Shown here: positions 52,176 to 63,856 of the stretch, piece by piece
Layout of the letters: each line of letters opens with the position of its first letter
Numbering within the stretch: the first letter of the stretch is position 1
Source of the DNA: Meloidogyne chitwoodi
Taxonomy: Eukaryota > Nematoda > Chromadorea > Rhabditida > Meloidogynidae
NCBI GenBank assembly: GCA_015183035.1
Contig: JACZZP010000004.1
Coordinates: forward strand, 2,356,001-2,420,000
Reading direction: 5' to 3'
Length of the DNA: 64,000 nt
Program-made: the position numbers and the translations under genes
The notes under the pieces: generated by a model
Database searches by the model: none
Seen by the model: the letters and a program-made list of their open reading frames with translations, nothing else
Told to the model about the DNA's origin: nothing

Positions 52176-55137
52176 ATGAAGCGTGAGGTGATTTTAAACA
52201 ATAAATAAATATTTTTCTTTCTATTTTAGCAACAAAACCTTCCCGCATTTTCCGATGCAAATAAATTATTTTGTGCCTTTTGTTTGGATGAATTGTCTCC
52301 TTCATTGACTTATGCAAAGTGTTTGGATTGTGAACAAGCTGAAGTTTTTATTTGTATTGAGGTTTTTTTAATTTATTTAATTTGGGATGAGTCACATGAC
52401 CATTATTTAATAAAATTTCCTTTTATTTTTACAAATTATATATATTCATAAATGTCACGTGACTTTTTGGGATTATTCAAATTGTTCCCAAAATTTTTTT
52501 AATAATGTTTGAGTACTTTATTTTCTTTTTAATTTTAGTGTCTTCGAACAGGTATGGAATCACATCCACACACTCGATCTCATCGCTATATTTTTTGTGA
52601 TGCAATTGGACCACCTACTACATTTTCTAGTAGTCATACTAAAAATTCTTGGGGAGCTCAAGAAGACTTACAACTTCTTAATTCTCTTTTGCGTTCACAT
52701 TTAAATCAATGGCCTGAATTGAGTAAAGATTGGGGAAGAAAAAGAACGTTAACAGATGCTTTGGAACGTTTGGATAATTGTTTTATAAATGATGCAATAG
52801 GACAGCATATTTTAAAAAATTATTCACGGTTTGTGTTAAATTATGAGTTTGATTAATTATCCCACTTTGAGGGAAATATGGGAAGGGTCTAATGTGAATT
52901 TTTTGATATCCCCAATTTTATTTTTTATTAAAACAACTAATTTTAGTGGTTATGTCAAAGATTGGTCTGACAATGAGCACAACAATGTTCAATGTAAATA
53001 TATATTTTTTAAATTGACATAAAAACATAATTATTTAAGATATAGATTCTATAGGTACAACAACTTGTAGTAATATTAGTCTTCCTTCTACATCCAAAAC
53101 TAGTAGTAGTTTTATAAAAGAGGATATTGAAAATGATGATGATATTATAAGGAATGAAAAAATGGTAAAGAAAATTTTTTGTTAATTATGTACATTTTTA
53201 AAGAACAATTCTGCTCCTAAAAATGAAGAAAATACGTCTACACCAGTAGTTTCAAAAAATTTATTAAATTCGTCCTCTTCTCGTAATACAAAAAGAAAAT
53301 GTTATTTTGATGAAGAGGTTTTCTTTTTTTAATATTTTTGAATTTTCTTTTCATATTTTAATATAATTTATTAGAAAGATTCAAGTGAGGAGTTGCCTCA
53401 ACTTATTGAACAATCAAATTCATCAAAGGAAGGAAATGATATCAATGATGGAATACTTAAAAATGGAGTGATTGAAAGAAAAGTATTTTTTAATTTTTTT
53501 TAAGTTTGTAATTTCTCTCTCTCTTTTTAGTCCAGAAAAGAGCAATTACTTGCTGCAGCCAAAAATGTTGCTGCTGAAGCAATACGAGGTAAAAAGCGAA
53601 AAACTTCTTTGGAGCTTATAAAGGCAACACTGAATTTGGATGGAAATAGTGGAGAATTGTGTAATAATACTCCAAATAAAAAGAATCAACAATTTAAGGA
53701 GAAAAAAGGTTTTTTTATTCTTATGATGAAATGGGTGATTAAGGTTATTAATTAGAGGAATAGCTAAATTACGATTTTTTTGGAAAAGAGGGCAAAGTTA
53801 AATATATTTTGAGGAGTGAAACAACTTTGTGGGCCTTACTTTCGACTGAATTTTTATTAATATTTTTTTTAGAATTTCTTTCTTCGGAACAACTAACTTT
53901 GCTTTACACAAGTTCTAAATATAATCCTTATTTTTATAATTTTCCTATTCTTCCAATGGATGCACATACAGTTGATAGATTTGATGAAGAAGATTTGCAA
54001 CTTTTAACTTATTTACCTTATAGAGATGAATTTGAAACTGTAAAAAACTATTATTTTTAATTTTTAAAAAAATAAATTTTTAGGAATATAAAAATGAGGC
54101 TGAACAATTAATTACACAACTTTCTTTTTCACCTGAAACTGATGAAATTTCAGAGGCAGATAAATTTTTGAATGGTATTAAATAATTTTTTTAATTTTAA
54201 AGTGTGACTTTGGGTTATTTTTGGAAAAATTGGGTTATCCATCTATTTTTTATTTTTATTGAGTATATATAATTCATGCCTTATTGTATGTTCATTTGTG
54301 GTCCAGTGGTTATGTTGGTGGTTATGTATTCTAACCTTAAGGGTTCGAATCCTCTTAGGGTTAAACATTTTAATTTGATTTTATTTCTCTATTTTTATTT
54401 ATTTTTTAATATTTTAGAAGTCAACTTTGCTCGTTTCAATCGTTATAATCGTCTAATGCGAATTAGAGCAGCCAAACATGCAGTTCTTTTAGAACATCAA
54501 ATATTAGCTGAATATTTAAATATAGTCAAGGTTTATTTTTTTCAAATTATTATTTAAATTTTAATAAAATTAAAATTTTGTTGTCTTTTTGTAGTCAAAT
54601 TTATCAGAAAAAGGAAAATATTCTGTCTTTTCTGATCGTTATTTTTCTACAAAAAGTAAAGAAGATGCTTATAAACCAATCTTTGCACAATTAAGACAAG
54701 TAGCAGATAGACAAATGATTAATAATTTGGCTAAAGATATTGCAGGTTTTAATTAAGGTTTTTAATTAAAAAAATATTATTTTATAAAAGCAATGGAAAC
54801 ATTAAAAGATCAAATTGATGAACTAAAAAGTCTTCAAATTAAAGGAATAACTAAATTAAAAGGTTTTTTTTTATTTTTTAAATTTTTTTAAATATTTTTT
54901 TAAGGTCGTTTAAAAGTTGATTTGGCTTCAATGGTTTGGTCAAGAAAACGTCGAAGCAAAAAAACTGAGAATGCTGAAATGAGAAAGTTTGCGAAAATTT
55001 TTTTAATAATTTTTTTTTAAATAAATAAATAATTGTGTAGAGCAAGTCTACGTTGGAAAAGAATCAAAAGATGGACAAAACGTACACATTTACAGCAGCA
55101 ATTGTTGGGTGATGATGATGAACAAGAGGAGGATTAA
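52176..55137 (+). CDS. ada-2: Transcriptional adapter ADA2
   Basis: From ATG 52176 the protein soon enters a ZZ-type zinc finger (LFCAFCLDELSPSLTYAKC, CLDCEQAEVFICIEC, then HPHTRSHRYIF), followed by a SANT-like segment (SWGAQEDLQLLNSLLRSH). A low-complexity middle follows. The Ada2 signature appears next: LQLLTYLPYRDEFETEYKNE, then EVNFARFNRYNRLMRIRAAK. A basic C-terminal region ends DDDEQEED at 55135-55137. ADA2 is the partner of GCN5 in SAGA/ATAC-type histone acetyltransferase complexes. The frame is open upstream of the ATG to an acceptor at 52106, so a longer N-terminus is possible, but Ada2 proteins usually start just before the ZZ finger. A tRNA-like sequence lies in the intron at 54180-54416. 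Symbol by family. Confidence 0.87.
54290..54367 (+). pseudogene. tRNA-like sequence in ADA2 intron
   Basis: Box A-like TGTGGTCCAGTGGTTATGTT near 54297 and box B AGGGTTCGAATCCT at 54340-54353. TAACCTTAAGGGTTCG gives weak pairing. A decayed tRNA or tRNA-derived repeat. Confidence 0.6.
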
Positions 55138-55770
55138 ATGTTGTAAAAAGGTTGGTATATAATTTATTTTTGAATTTTTTTTTTGATTGAGAAAGAATGT
55201 GTGCCCCAAAATGTTACCAATCCCTCGTAAAATATATTTTTAGAAAATATATTTTTTAAAGAATTATTTTTTCTTTTACAATATTTTTTTTAAAACTATA
55301 ATTACTAAAAATATTTAAATTAATTAAAAAAAAAGAAATATTTTATTATTATTATTTAATTATAAGAATTTGAATAATAGATTATTTTTAAAGTTTTTAT
55401 TTACACACTGGGATATATTAAAAAATAAAAATAGAGTGAGAGAGGTTATTTTTTAAAGATTTTTAGAGATCGAAGGGAATAAAAAATATTAATAATAATA
55501 ATATAATTGTTAAAAAAAAATTAAAGAAACAATTAAAAAAAAAGAGGAGAGATATGTGTATTATTTAAAAATAAATTGAAGAAAAAGAAGAATTATTATT
55601 ATACATAAAAAATTATTTAAGAAAAAGTGTTAACAAAATATTTAAAAAAAATCTAAATTTTAGAAGAAAATATATATGAGATTATTTAAAAAATTAGAAA
55701 AAGAGAAAATATAACAAAAAGAAATTTAAAAACAAATTTATTTTATATTATTTTTGTAATAATACATATT
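55138..55770. other. Spacer between convergent ADA2 and IL-17-like genes
   Basis: A+T-rich 3'-flanking DNA. Nothing else recognised. Confidence 0.45.
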
Positions 55771-57694
55771 TTACGTTGGAATGAAGGAAGGTGCATTTGC
55801 AGGTATTTGAACCATAGCTAAATCTGATTCACCTTCAGCATTTGTATTTGCCTTTAAAAAAAGAAGAAAATATTTTTGTAATTTTATTTTTTTTGTTTTT
55901 AAAAGTAATAATATTTTTGGTAAAAAAATGCTAACCACCTGAATAACTGGTAAACAAGCTAAAGCTATTGTTTCAATATGTTCAACATAAGTAAGACATT
56001 GTGGATCAAAAAGTAATACTCTAACTTGATAACGCAATGGCTCACATTCAAAAATTCTATTTCCAACCATTCTTACTGAAGGTTTTGGACAAGAACATTT
56101 AACTTCAGTAAAGGTAGAGGGAATTCTTTGTGGATTGTAATTAAGAATCTTTAAAAATATAAGAGAGTAATATTCTAAGTTTGTAAATTTGTTAAGTCTG
56201 ATACTTGTGTTTTTAAATTTAAGAGTGTACTATTCTTAAGTTTGTAATTTAATAAATACTTACATATTCAAACTGACATAATGCTCTTTCCCTTAATGGT
56301 GTTGTTGCACTAATTACCTAAAATATAAATTATTTATTTATTCTTTAATATATTCTCACTTTCATTTTCCTTGTGTTACAACTTGAAGCTCCAGATGTAA
56401 CCTGTACCCCATGTGCAAGTTCTTGTGCCTTAAAATAATTTTAAATATATTAATTTCTAAATTTTTTTAAAATATTTATTTTAAAAATAATAAATATATA
56501 CATCTGTCTCTTTTTTTATTAAAAAATCATAGATTATAGTAATTTTATTTATCTACTTTTAATTAAACACGTCAATATATATTTATATATAATTTATCTC
56601 TTAATTTTTATTTTTCAAAATAATTACGTTTTTATTTTTCCTTATTTTTATTTTTCAAGAAAAAAATAAATTTAAAAGCATCTGGAAATACTTTAAATCT
56701 TAAAAATCAGTTTTTAAACAAAAATAGAATGATGACGACAATACTCTCTTAAGTGTTGTTTATTAACGTATTTAAGTTTTAAAGAAGAGGCAAGGATAAA
56801 ATTAAGTTTTTTAAGTCTACAATTTAGCACGAAAAATAGATGGTTAAAAATAAAGAGTAAATATATTTTTAAGCTTTGTAAACTAAAGTTTTTAAAGTTT
56901 GTTAAAAACAAGTTTTGTAAACTTAAGTTTTTAAAGTTTATTAAAAATAAGTTTGTAGACTTAAGTATTTAAAATTTGTTAAAAATAAATTTGTAAACTT
57001 AAGTTTTTAAAGTTGGTTAAAAATAAGTTTGTAAACAAGTTTTTTTTAAACATTCTTAAATTGTTATTTATAAATTGTAAAACTTTTTCCGGAACTATTC
57101 TATTTTTTCTCTATTTTATTTTCTCTTTCTCTATTTGATTTGTATTTTTAAGTTTTTACTTGTAATTTGAGTAGTGCTTGTTGATATGATGGGGAAATAG
57201 GTGAATAATGTGAAGAGTTTTTTCTGTGTAACCAATGCATTAGAGATGAGTGATGATCTGTATTTGAGTATCTTAAAATAATTAATTAATTAATATTATA
57301 TTTATATTTATTATTACCGATGATAACATTCTTCAGGTAAATTAATTTCATTATTATTATTATTAATTTCTTCATTATTTTCTAATAATCTCCTTGCATT
57401 AATTGAAGAAATTAAACAAATAAAAATAATTAAAAATAATAATAATAATTTATTAATAAATAAATGAGGAATAATTATATTTTTATTATTATTATTATAT
57501 TTTTGTTGTTTTCTTAGTGTTGTTGTTTTTCTTATATTTTTTAAATTTATTTTTGACATTTTATTTAATTTTAATTTTTTATAATTATTATTATTAAGTG
57601 ATGATATCATTAAATAATTTGAAGAAATAAAAAATGTGCAAAAAGAAGAATAATTATAATAATTTTTGCTGTTAATGTTAAGATTAAAATTCAT
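55771..57694 (-). CDS. ilc-17.1: IL-17-like secreted cytokine
   Basis: The first exon (57694-57314) has Asn/Lys-rich sequence, then a hydrophobic signal ([18 protein letters not shown]) and a likely cleavage site before RRLLEN. Internal Met start sites nearer the signal, such as MSKINLKN, are also possible. Middle exons read [20 protein letters not shown] and [16 protein letters not shown]. The C-terminal exons carry the IL-17 pattern: [20 protein letters not shown], then a variable loop, [16 protein letters not shown], and [19 protein letters not shown]. This fits the family order of R-P-x-x-x-x-E-A/V-K-C, a P-x-C pair, then an alternating strand ending in Cys. The protein ends FIPT at 55771-55773. 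In C. elegans IL-17 signals through ILCR receptors to tune sensory neurons. The family call is from pattern only; the symbol is the closest C. elegans name. Confidence 0.68.
56860..57040 (-). repeat. About 45-bp tandem repeat in IL-17-like gene intron
   Basis: Units of AAGTTTGTAAACTTAAGTT followed by TTTAAAGTTTGTTAAAAAT repeat about four times. The unit contains the GTAAACTTAAGTTT dyad. Confidence 0.7.
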
Positions 57695-59224
57695 TTATTA
57701 TTATTTAAATAATATTAATGCTGAATTATTAAATAGAAGAATAAAAAAGATCTTTAAAAATTAGTTTATTTAAATTAAATAATATTTAAATTTTTTTATT
57801 TTCTTCTAAGAAAGTTTCAAGAAGCAACAAAAAGGGGGGAGAGAGAGTAACAATTTAATATAAAATAGAATAATTAATTAATATAAATTATTCAAAAAAT
57901 AATAATTAAATTTAAATGATTTTAAATTTTTTTGTGTTTTTAATTTTATTGGAAAATGTCTAAATTTATTTAATTAATTAATTATTTTTTTATTATTTTT
58001 TAATTAGAGAATATTTTAAAATTTAAATAATTTTATTTTTCTTTAATAAAAAATTATTTAAAAATTAAATCTAAAAAAAAAATATTTATTTAATTAAGAA
58101 ATATATAAATAAATAAATATATTTTCTATAAGGAAACGTTTTTCTTCCTTTTTTTATTTAAAAAAATGCTTCCTAAAAATTAAATAAATATATCTCATCA
58201 TTTTTATTTTCTTTATTTTTATAATTTAATAATTTGACATTTTTATATTGAGACAATTAATGTTTAAATAAATAAATAAAATAATTTGGAAGCTGGGCCA
58301 AAAAAAATATTATTATTTTTTTGTCATTTATTATATTTATACACATTTTTTTAAATAAACCCCATTTTTGGAAGCAAAATAATTTTTATAAAATAAATTA
58401 ATTAAAAAAAAAAGATTATATATATATTTTTTTAAATGGGAAATTATTAAAAATAAATAAATAAAATAAATATAATATTTTTTAGACACATAAAATTAAA
58501 AAAATAATTAATTATTAAATTATTAATATTTAATTTTTAAAATAAAAATATATAAAATTCACTTAAAAATATTAAAGCTTTTATTTAATAAAAAGAAGCA
58601 TTTTCCACCATACTACCAACTTTAAATAAATAAATAATTTTTTTAATGGATATAAATATATTTAATTCTCTCTCCGCCTATTTTTAAGAGAGAATGTGCG
58701 CATGATATTGGACGATTAAGAAATTTTATTTAAATAATAAAATAATTTTTTTTTTTTTTTTAATAAATTAACAGAACAGAATTTATCAAAAAATAAAATA
58801 ATTTATATTAAAAAAATATTTTAATTTTTTTTCTTTTTAAAATAAATAAATTATTTAAAAAGGAAATGAGATCAGAATATTATTATTTTTTAAAAAAATT
58901 TTTATTTTTTTTGGGAAAAATTTTTAAAAAATAAATAAACAAAAAAAGTAATTTTTTTAGAAAAAATGACGTTTATTTTTTTAAGTTGGGAAGAGAGGTG
59001 TGTTTGTGGGAATGACGTAAATTTAATTTTTGTAAACTTTAAAAAAGAGAGAGGTTTTATCTTTAAAGAATAGAGGAGAATTTTTAAGTAAGAGAAAAAA
59101 ATTCAATTACTGACCACCACTTTCTTTTTTAATTTTAATAATTTGTTTGTAAGATTGTAAAAAATTATAGAGAGAAAAATAGTTTTACAATCAAAGAATT
59201 GTATAAAAGGAACACTAACTATAA

Positions 59225-59370
59225 TTTTATTTTACAATCTTAAAAAAGTTAATAATTAAAACTTGAAAAGTTAGTGTATATTTTACTAAAGTTAATAATT
59301 AAAACTTAAAACTTGAAAAGTAAGTGCATATTTTACAATCTTAAAAAAGTTAATAATTAAAACTTAAGTC
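59225..59370 (+). repeat. Imperfect tandem repeats (GTTAATAATTAAAACTT)
   Basis: GTTAATAATTAAAACTT recurs three times with intervening TGAAAAGTTAGTGTATATTT or TGAAAAGTAAGTGCATATTT, giving units of about 45-65 bases. Confidence 0.65.
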
Positions 59371-59957
59371 TCAATATAATAACAGCTCTATCAATTATGT
59401 CAACACTTTTTTCTCTTGCTTAAAAATTCATAGTATTTAATAATAAAAATAAAATTAGTTAATTATTTAAGTAAAAAATATATTTCTTTTTTTTAACAAC
59501 TATTTTTAAAATAAATATATTTTTAGATTAAAAGAATTTTTTTTATGAAATTAATAATTAATTTTTTTTTTACGTGTAAAAATATTTTATTTTAAATAAT
59601 GTTGTCTTCTCTCTCTGAAATAGAATTTTAATCCTTCAAAAATATTTTTAATTTTGGGTGAGAATTAAAAGAAATTATTATTTTTTTTAAAGATTAGTTT
59701 TTTTATTTCCTTTCTTTTTTTGTGACAAAAAAAATTTAAAATTTGCAAAAATTAAAAAAAATATTTAAATAAATAAAACATAAAAAAATAAAAAAAAGTG
59801 TTTTAAAAAAATAAAGATTATTTTTTATTATTTATTGAAGAGGTGGAATTATTAAAATAAATGAAAGAAAAATATGAGGAGGATTTATAGCGTGTTTTGT
59901 GATTAAATGAAGAAAACTAAGTTTGTATATAGAGGGAAAAATAAAGTTTATTTTTAA

Positions 59958-60035
59958 GTGAGCGATGGTGTAGTCGGTTGTGTTTGTGTTACTGCTAAGA
60001 AGGTTGTGGGTTCGAGTCCACTTCTTGGTAAAACA
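59958..60035 (+). pseudogene. tRNA-like sequence, serine-tRNA-like anticodon loop
   Basis: The best-preserved of the group: box A-like GATGGTGTAGTCGGTTGTG (about 59964), an ACTGCTAAGAA stretch resembling a Ser(GCT) anticodon loop, and box B GGGTTCGAGTCCA (about 60008-60020). T-arm pairing has a mismatch and there is no long variable arm, so a working tRNA is unlikely. Confidence 0.5.
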
Positions 60036-60654
60036 CTTTTTAAATTAATTTTAATTATTTTAAATATTTTTAAAAATATTTAAAATAATTTTTATTAATT
60101 ACAATTTTTTTATTTTTCAAAACACATAAAAAATATTATTTTTGTGTTATTAATGTCATAAAAATCATTTTTTAAAATTGTGTCCATCTCTTTATTTATT
60201 TATACTTTGCGTGTTTATTCCATTTTAGACAAAAAAATTATTTTTATATAAAAAATGTCAAAAACATTAAAAATATATCCTTAAAAAATATATATTTATT
60301 TTTTTAAGAATTTAATAAAAATAATTATATATTTAAAAAAATTAAATAAATATTTAAAATGTCGACAAATAAATAAATAAATTTATATAAAATTAGAAAA
60401 TAAATTTAAATAATTGGTAACATTTGGGTATTAAATAAAATTTATAATATTTTTTTTTCAGTGAAATGTTCATCTTAAATTTGTGCTGATCAAAAAGAAA
60501 AGTAAAGAATTTTAATTAATGATTTTAATTGATTAAATTTTCAAATTATTTCTTTTTTATTAAAATATGAATAAAAAAACTTTATTTTAATAATATTTTT
60601 GTAAAATTTTCTTTTTAAATTTTCCACTTAATAAGCTTAAATTTAAGGTATTAA

Positions 60655-61190
60655 ACATTAAGGCCCCTTAAACTTTGATCAATTATAACGTTTTAATCGT
60701 TTGTCAAAAATTCTAAATTTTGGAAAAAATAAAGATTAAACAATGATCTAAAATGTGTTAAATCGAAAAGTCAATCTGTAGCATTTGAACTGAGATATAA
60801 GGAATTAAACTTTTACTACTCCGAAAGTGTGTTTTTACATTCTGGAGCCTATATCTCAACTTCTGCCAAGAAAACCTTGGCCAATTTTTGGCTTATTTGA
60901 AAGAGCTCGAAAAGCCGAATCGAATGAGCTTTAAAGTAAACAAATATTTATTATAGAAGTAGAGTTATAAGCTTCTAAAAATCATAGGGTGTAATGAATA
61001 TACCGACTTATCACAAAACTTTAAACCATCACAACTTTATAAACCTGCTATCTAAAATTATAAATTTTGGTTTAAAGAAAGATAATATAATGTTCTAAAA
61101 GTGTTAATATCGAAAAGTTAATTTGTTGCATTTGCTCCGAGATATAGGGGATAAACAATACTGTAATCCCAAAACTTTGTTTAAACATAT
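60655..61190 (+). repeat. Degenerate direct repeats around GAGATATAG/AAATCGAAAAGT
   Basis: Two related segments, near 60735-60800 and 61085-61150, share AATG(A/T)TCTAAAA, ATCGAAAAGT and GCATTTG...GAGATATA. A third, weaker copy (GAGCCGAGATATAG) lies in the palindrome arm at about 61290. This suggests the spacer and palindrome come from one larger repetitive element. Confidence 0.6.
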
Positions 61191-61194
61191 CTCT

Positions 61195-61923
61195 GTTAAT
61201 TTGAGACATAAATCAATAAATTTTGGGTAAGAGACAGAACAACCAATGGCTTATTATCATACAAATTTTTTAGTCAATTCGTTCAATTTGAGCCGAGATA
61301 TAGATCAATTACCCCCAAAATTTCAAATGCTCCTAGCACCTATAAAAAATTAAATATTGGTGAAAATTTTTGAAAAATTTTTGCCAACAAATTATAAATA
61401 ATTGTCCTAATTTATGGACAAAATTTTATCAAGTTCTGTCCGTGGATTAAGGTTCGACGATGTTTTTTAATTTCTGCTTAGACTCAAAATGACCTTAATT
61501 AAATTGAATATTTTATGTTTTTCGAATATTTGACATTATGATATTTATACATTATTCAATAAAAAATGTAAAAACTTCATAATGTCAAATATTCGAAAAA
61601 CATAAAATATTCAATTTAATTAAGGTCATTTTGAGTCTAAGCAGAAATTAAAAAACATCGTCGAACCTTAATCCACGGACAGAACTTGATAAAATTTTGT
61701 CCATAAATTAGGACAATTATTTATAATTTGTTGGCAAAAATTTTTCAAAAATTTTCACCAATATTTAATTTTTTATAGGTGCTAGGAGCATTTGAAATTT
61801 TGGGGGTAATTGATCTATATCTCGGCTCAAATTGAACGAATTGACTAAAAAATTTGTATGATAATAAGCCATTGGTTGTTCTGTCTCTTACCCAAAATTT
61901 ATTGATTTAAGTCTCAAATTAAC
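61195..61923. repeat. Giant palindrome, two 347-bp arms with 35-bp centre
   Basis: 61195-61541 and 61577-61923 are reverse complements over about 347 bases with almost no mismatches (one seen near the outer end: GACATAAATC against GACTTAAATC). The unpaired centre is 35 bases. Outer bases beyond the arms are partly alike, so decay at the edges is likely. No open frame spans it. It could be a fold-back element or a product of palindromic duplication. Confidence 0.92.
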
Positions 61924-62248
61924 TGAGTTAGGATCAAACAACGTTCTGGGTCCACCAAGAATTTCGGAAGCACATATCTGGCCCAAATGGAGAGTTTGGG
62001 GAAAAACAAAAAATTGTCAGTAGCAAATCAATCATTCTCTACACATAATTGTAATTTAAATTCTTTTATTATGATGTCGGAAGACTAGTAGAGTATTTTC
62101 TAAAAAAAGATCAGACTCTAATAAACACAATTTAATTAATTTATTTTTTATAAAAAATATTTATATAAAATAAAAATGAGCAGAGTATAAAAACACACGT
62201 AATAAAGTAATTAATTATATATTTGAAAAATTTTTGGTTGAGCATTTT

Positions 62249-62313
62249 GTAAAGGTTAAGGAACAAAATGGTAAAGGTTAAGGAACAAAATTGTAAAGGT
62301 TAAGGAACAAAAG
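62249..62313 (+). repeat. 22-bp tandem repeat, three copies
   Basis: GTAAAGGTTAAGGAACAAAA plus two bases repeats at 62249, 62271 and 62293, ending 23 bases before the stop of the next (minus) gene. It lies in that gene's likely 3' UTR or just after it. Confidence 0.9.
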
Positions 62314-62335
62314 AAAATTTTTTTTCCAAATAATT

Positions 62336-63856
62336 TTATTTTGCCCATTCAGGTAATTCATTAATTTGATTATTTATTAATTTATTATTTCTACATAATA
62401 ATTTTTGTTGTTTACTTTCTTTATCCATTACCAACCATTTTCTCATTGCCATTTTTATATTTAAATTTGTTTGTAATTCTCTTTGTTGTTTTTGTAATTC
62501 AAATTTACGTTTATTTTCTGCTTCTGTGGCTAATTCTTCTTCATCTTTCATTCTAAAAATTAAAAAATTTTAAATGGACAGTTCATCACCAAAAAATTTA
62601 AATGGACGGTTCATTGCCAAATTTTTTTTTATAATTTTTAAAAAATTACCCCATAATTCTATTTTGTAATTTCATTCGTAATAATCTAAAATCAAAAACA
62701 TCATATCCAACAATTGGACTTTCTTCCATTGAATTGCTACCCTTTAATATTAATTTTTTTGAAATATTACAACGTTGTGGTCTATGATTTAATCCATTCA
62801 ACTAGAAAAAATAAAAAAATTAAAATTTTATTGATAATAGAGTATCTCTCTCTAACTTATCACACCCTTTTTATTCCAATTTCTTATAAAAAATTTTTAG
62901 TAAAAATTCCTATGAAAGTAGGGATGGTCGTTTCATCACCAAAGGTTCATCGTCTTGTCACTATTTTTACTTATCTCGTCAAATTTAAATTTCTTAGTAT
63001 AATTATTAGACTCAAATATACAATATATTTAAAAATTCAAAAATAAATTTCAACCTTTTCAACACGTTCAGTAGTAGTTGTTGGTGTAACAGTTGATTCT
63101 CTTCTTTTTCTTACTAAAATTAATTTTTTCTTTGTTCGTGGTGTTTGTGGAGGTGTTTTATTATTATTTTTATTATTATCAATTTCCATTTTTTCTTCTT
63201 CTTCTACTTTAATTTGTTCATTTTTTGTTGTTGCTATTTTTGAAACTTTTCTTTTAACTAATTTTTTACGTTTTTCAGTTGTTGTTTGAGACCTTGGTCT
63301 TTCATATGAATTTAAATCTTCTTCAATATACTATAAAATAATTAATAAAATTATTTTTATTTTAATGGTTGACGTTTCAACGCCAATTATTTTTAAAATT
63401 ATTTAAAAAAAACAAAAACTTTGGCGATGAAACGACCCTTTTTATTATTTAAATATAATAAACCTTTCCCTCCTGTCTTAATGCAACTTCTTCTCTCCAA
63501 CTAAATGGAATTTTATCATTATTATTAATTTTATTAATTAAATTATTTTTATTATTATTTTCTTTTTTTAATAAAGGTATAGCTGCAACAGCAAATATTA
63601 AAGGTTTATTTTCTTCTTTTTTGTCTTCTTTTTTGTTTTCTTTTTGTTCTAATTTTTTTAACATTTTATTAACAAAAGAATTATTATTTTTATTATAATT
63701 TTGTTGTTTTTCTTCTTCTTCTTTTTTAATTTTTTCAAGAGAATTGTTACATGTTTTTTCTAAATTTTGTGCTAATTTTGTAACATTATTAATTCCATTA
63801 TTATTAGAAATATATTTATTTTTATTATTTTGTTGTTTTTGATCATTAATACTCAC
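62336..63856 (-). CDS. Unrecognised charged, low-complexity protein (5' end uncertain)
   Basis: The largest exon, 63856-63449, is Asn/Lys/Glu-rich with FVNKMLKKLEQKENKKED and ends in FSWREEVALRQEGK. Middle exons read EEDLNSYERPRSQTTTEKRK, a basic KKLVKRKVSKIATTK stretch, NGLNHRPQRCNISKKLILKG and ESPIVGYDVFDFRLLRMKLQ. The last exon is a charged helix, ELATEAENKRKFELQKQQRE, with KMAMRKWLVMDKESKQQ, ending PEWAK before TAA at 62336-62338. Basic patches and a likely coiled coil suggest a nuclear or chromatin protein, but this is only a guess and no domain is recognised. The frame begins right after a TTTCAG acceptor with no ATG, so the true start is probably in an exon further right, near or beyond the window edge. 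Confidence 0.55.

Larger units (their letters stand above)
57695..62335. other. Long AT-rich spacer with repeats
   Basis: 4.6 kb upstream of the IL-17-like gene and downstream of the charged-protein gene. 57695-59200 is A+T-rich with no supported gene. 59220-59370 holds imperfect tandem repeats, 59958-60035 a tRNA-like sequence, 60655-61190 degenerate direct repeats around GAGATATA, 61195-61923 a giant palindrome and 62249-62313 a 22-bp triplet repeat. Confidence 0.55.

Noticed and set aside
59958..60035. Functional serine tRNA
   Set aside because: It has a Ser-like anticodon loop, but T-arm pairing is faulty, the acceptor stem is unclear and the long variable arm is absent.
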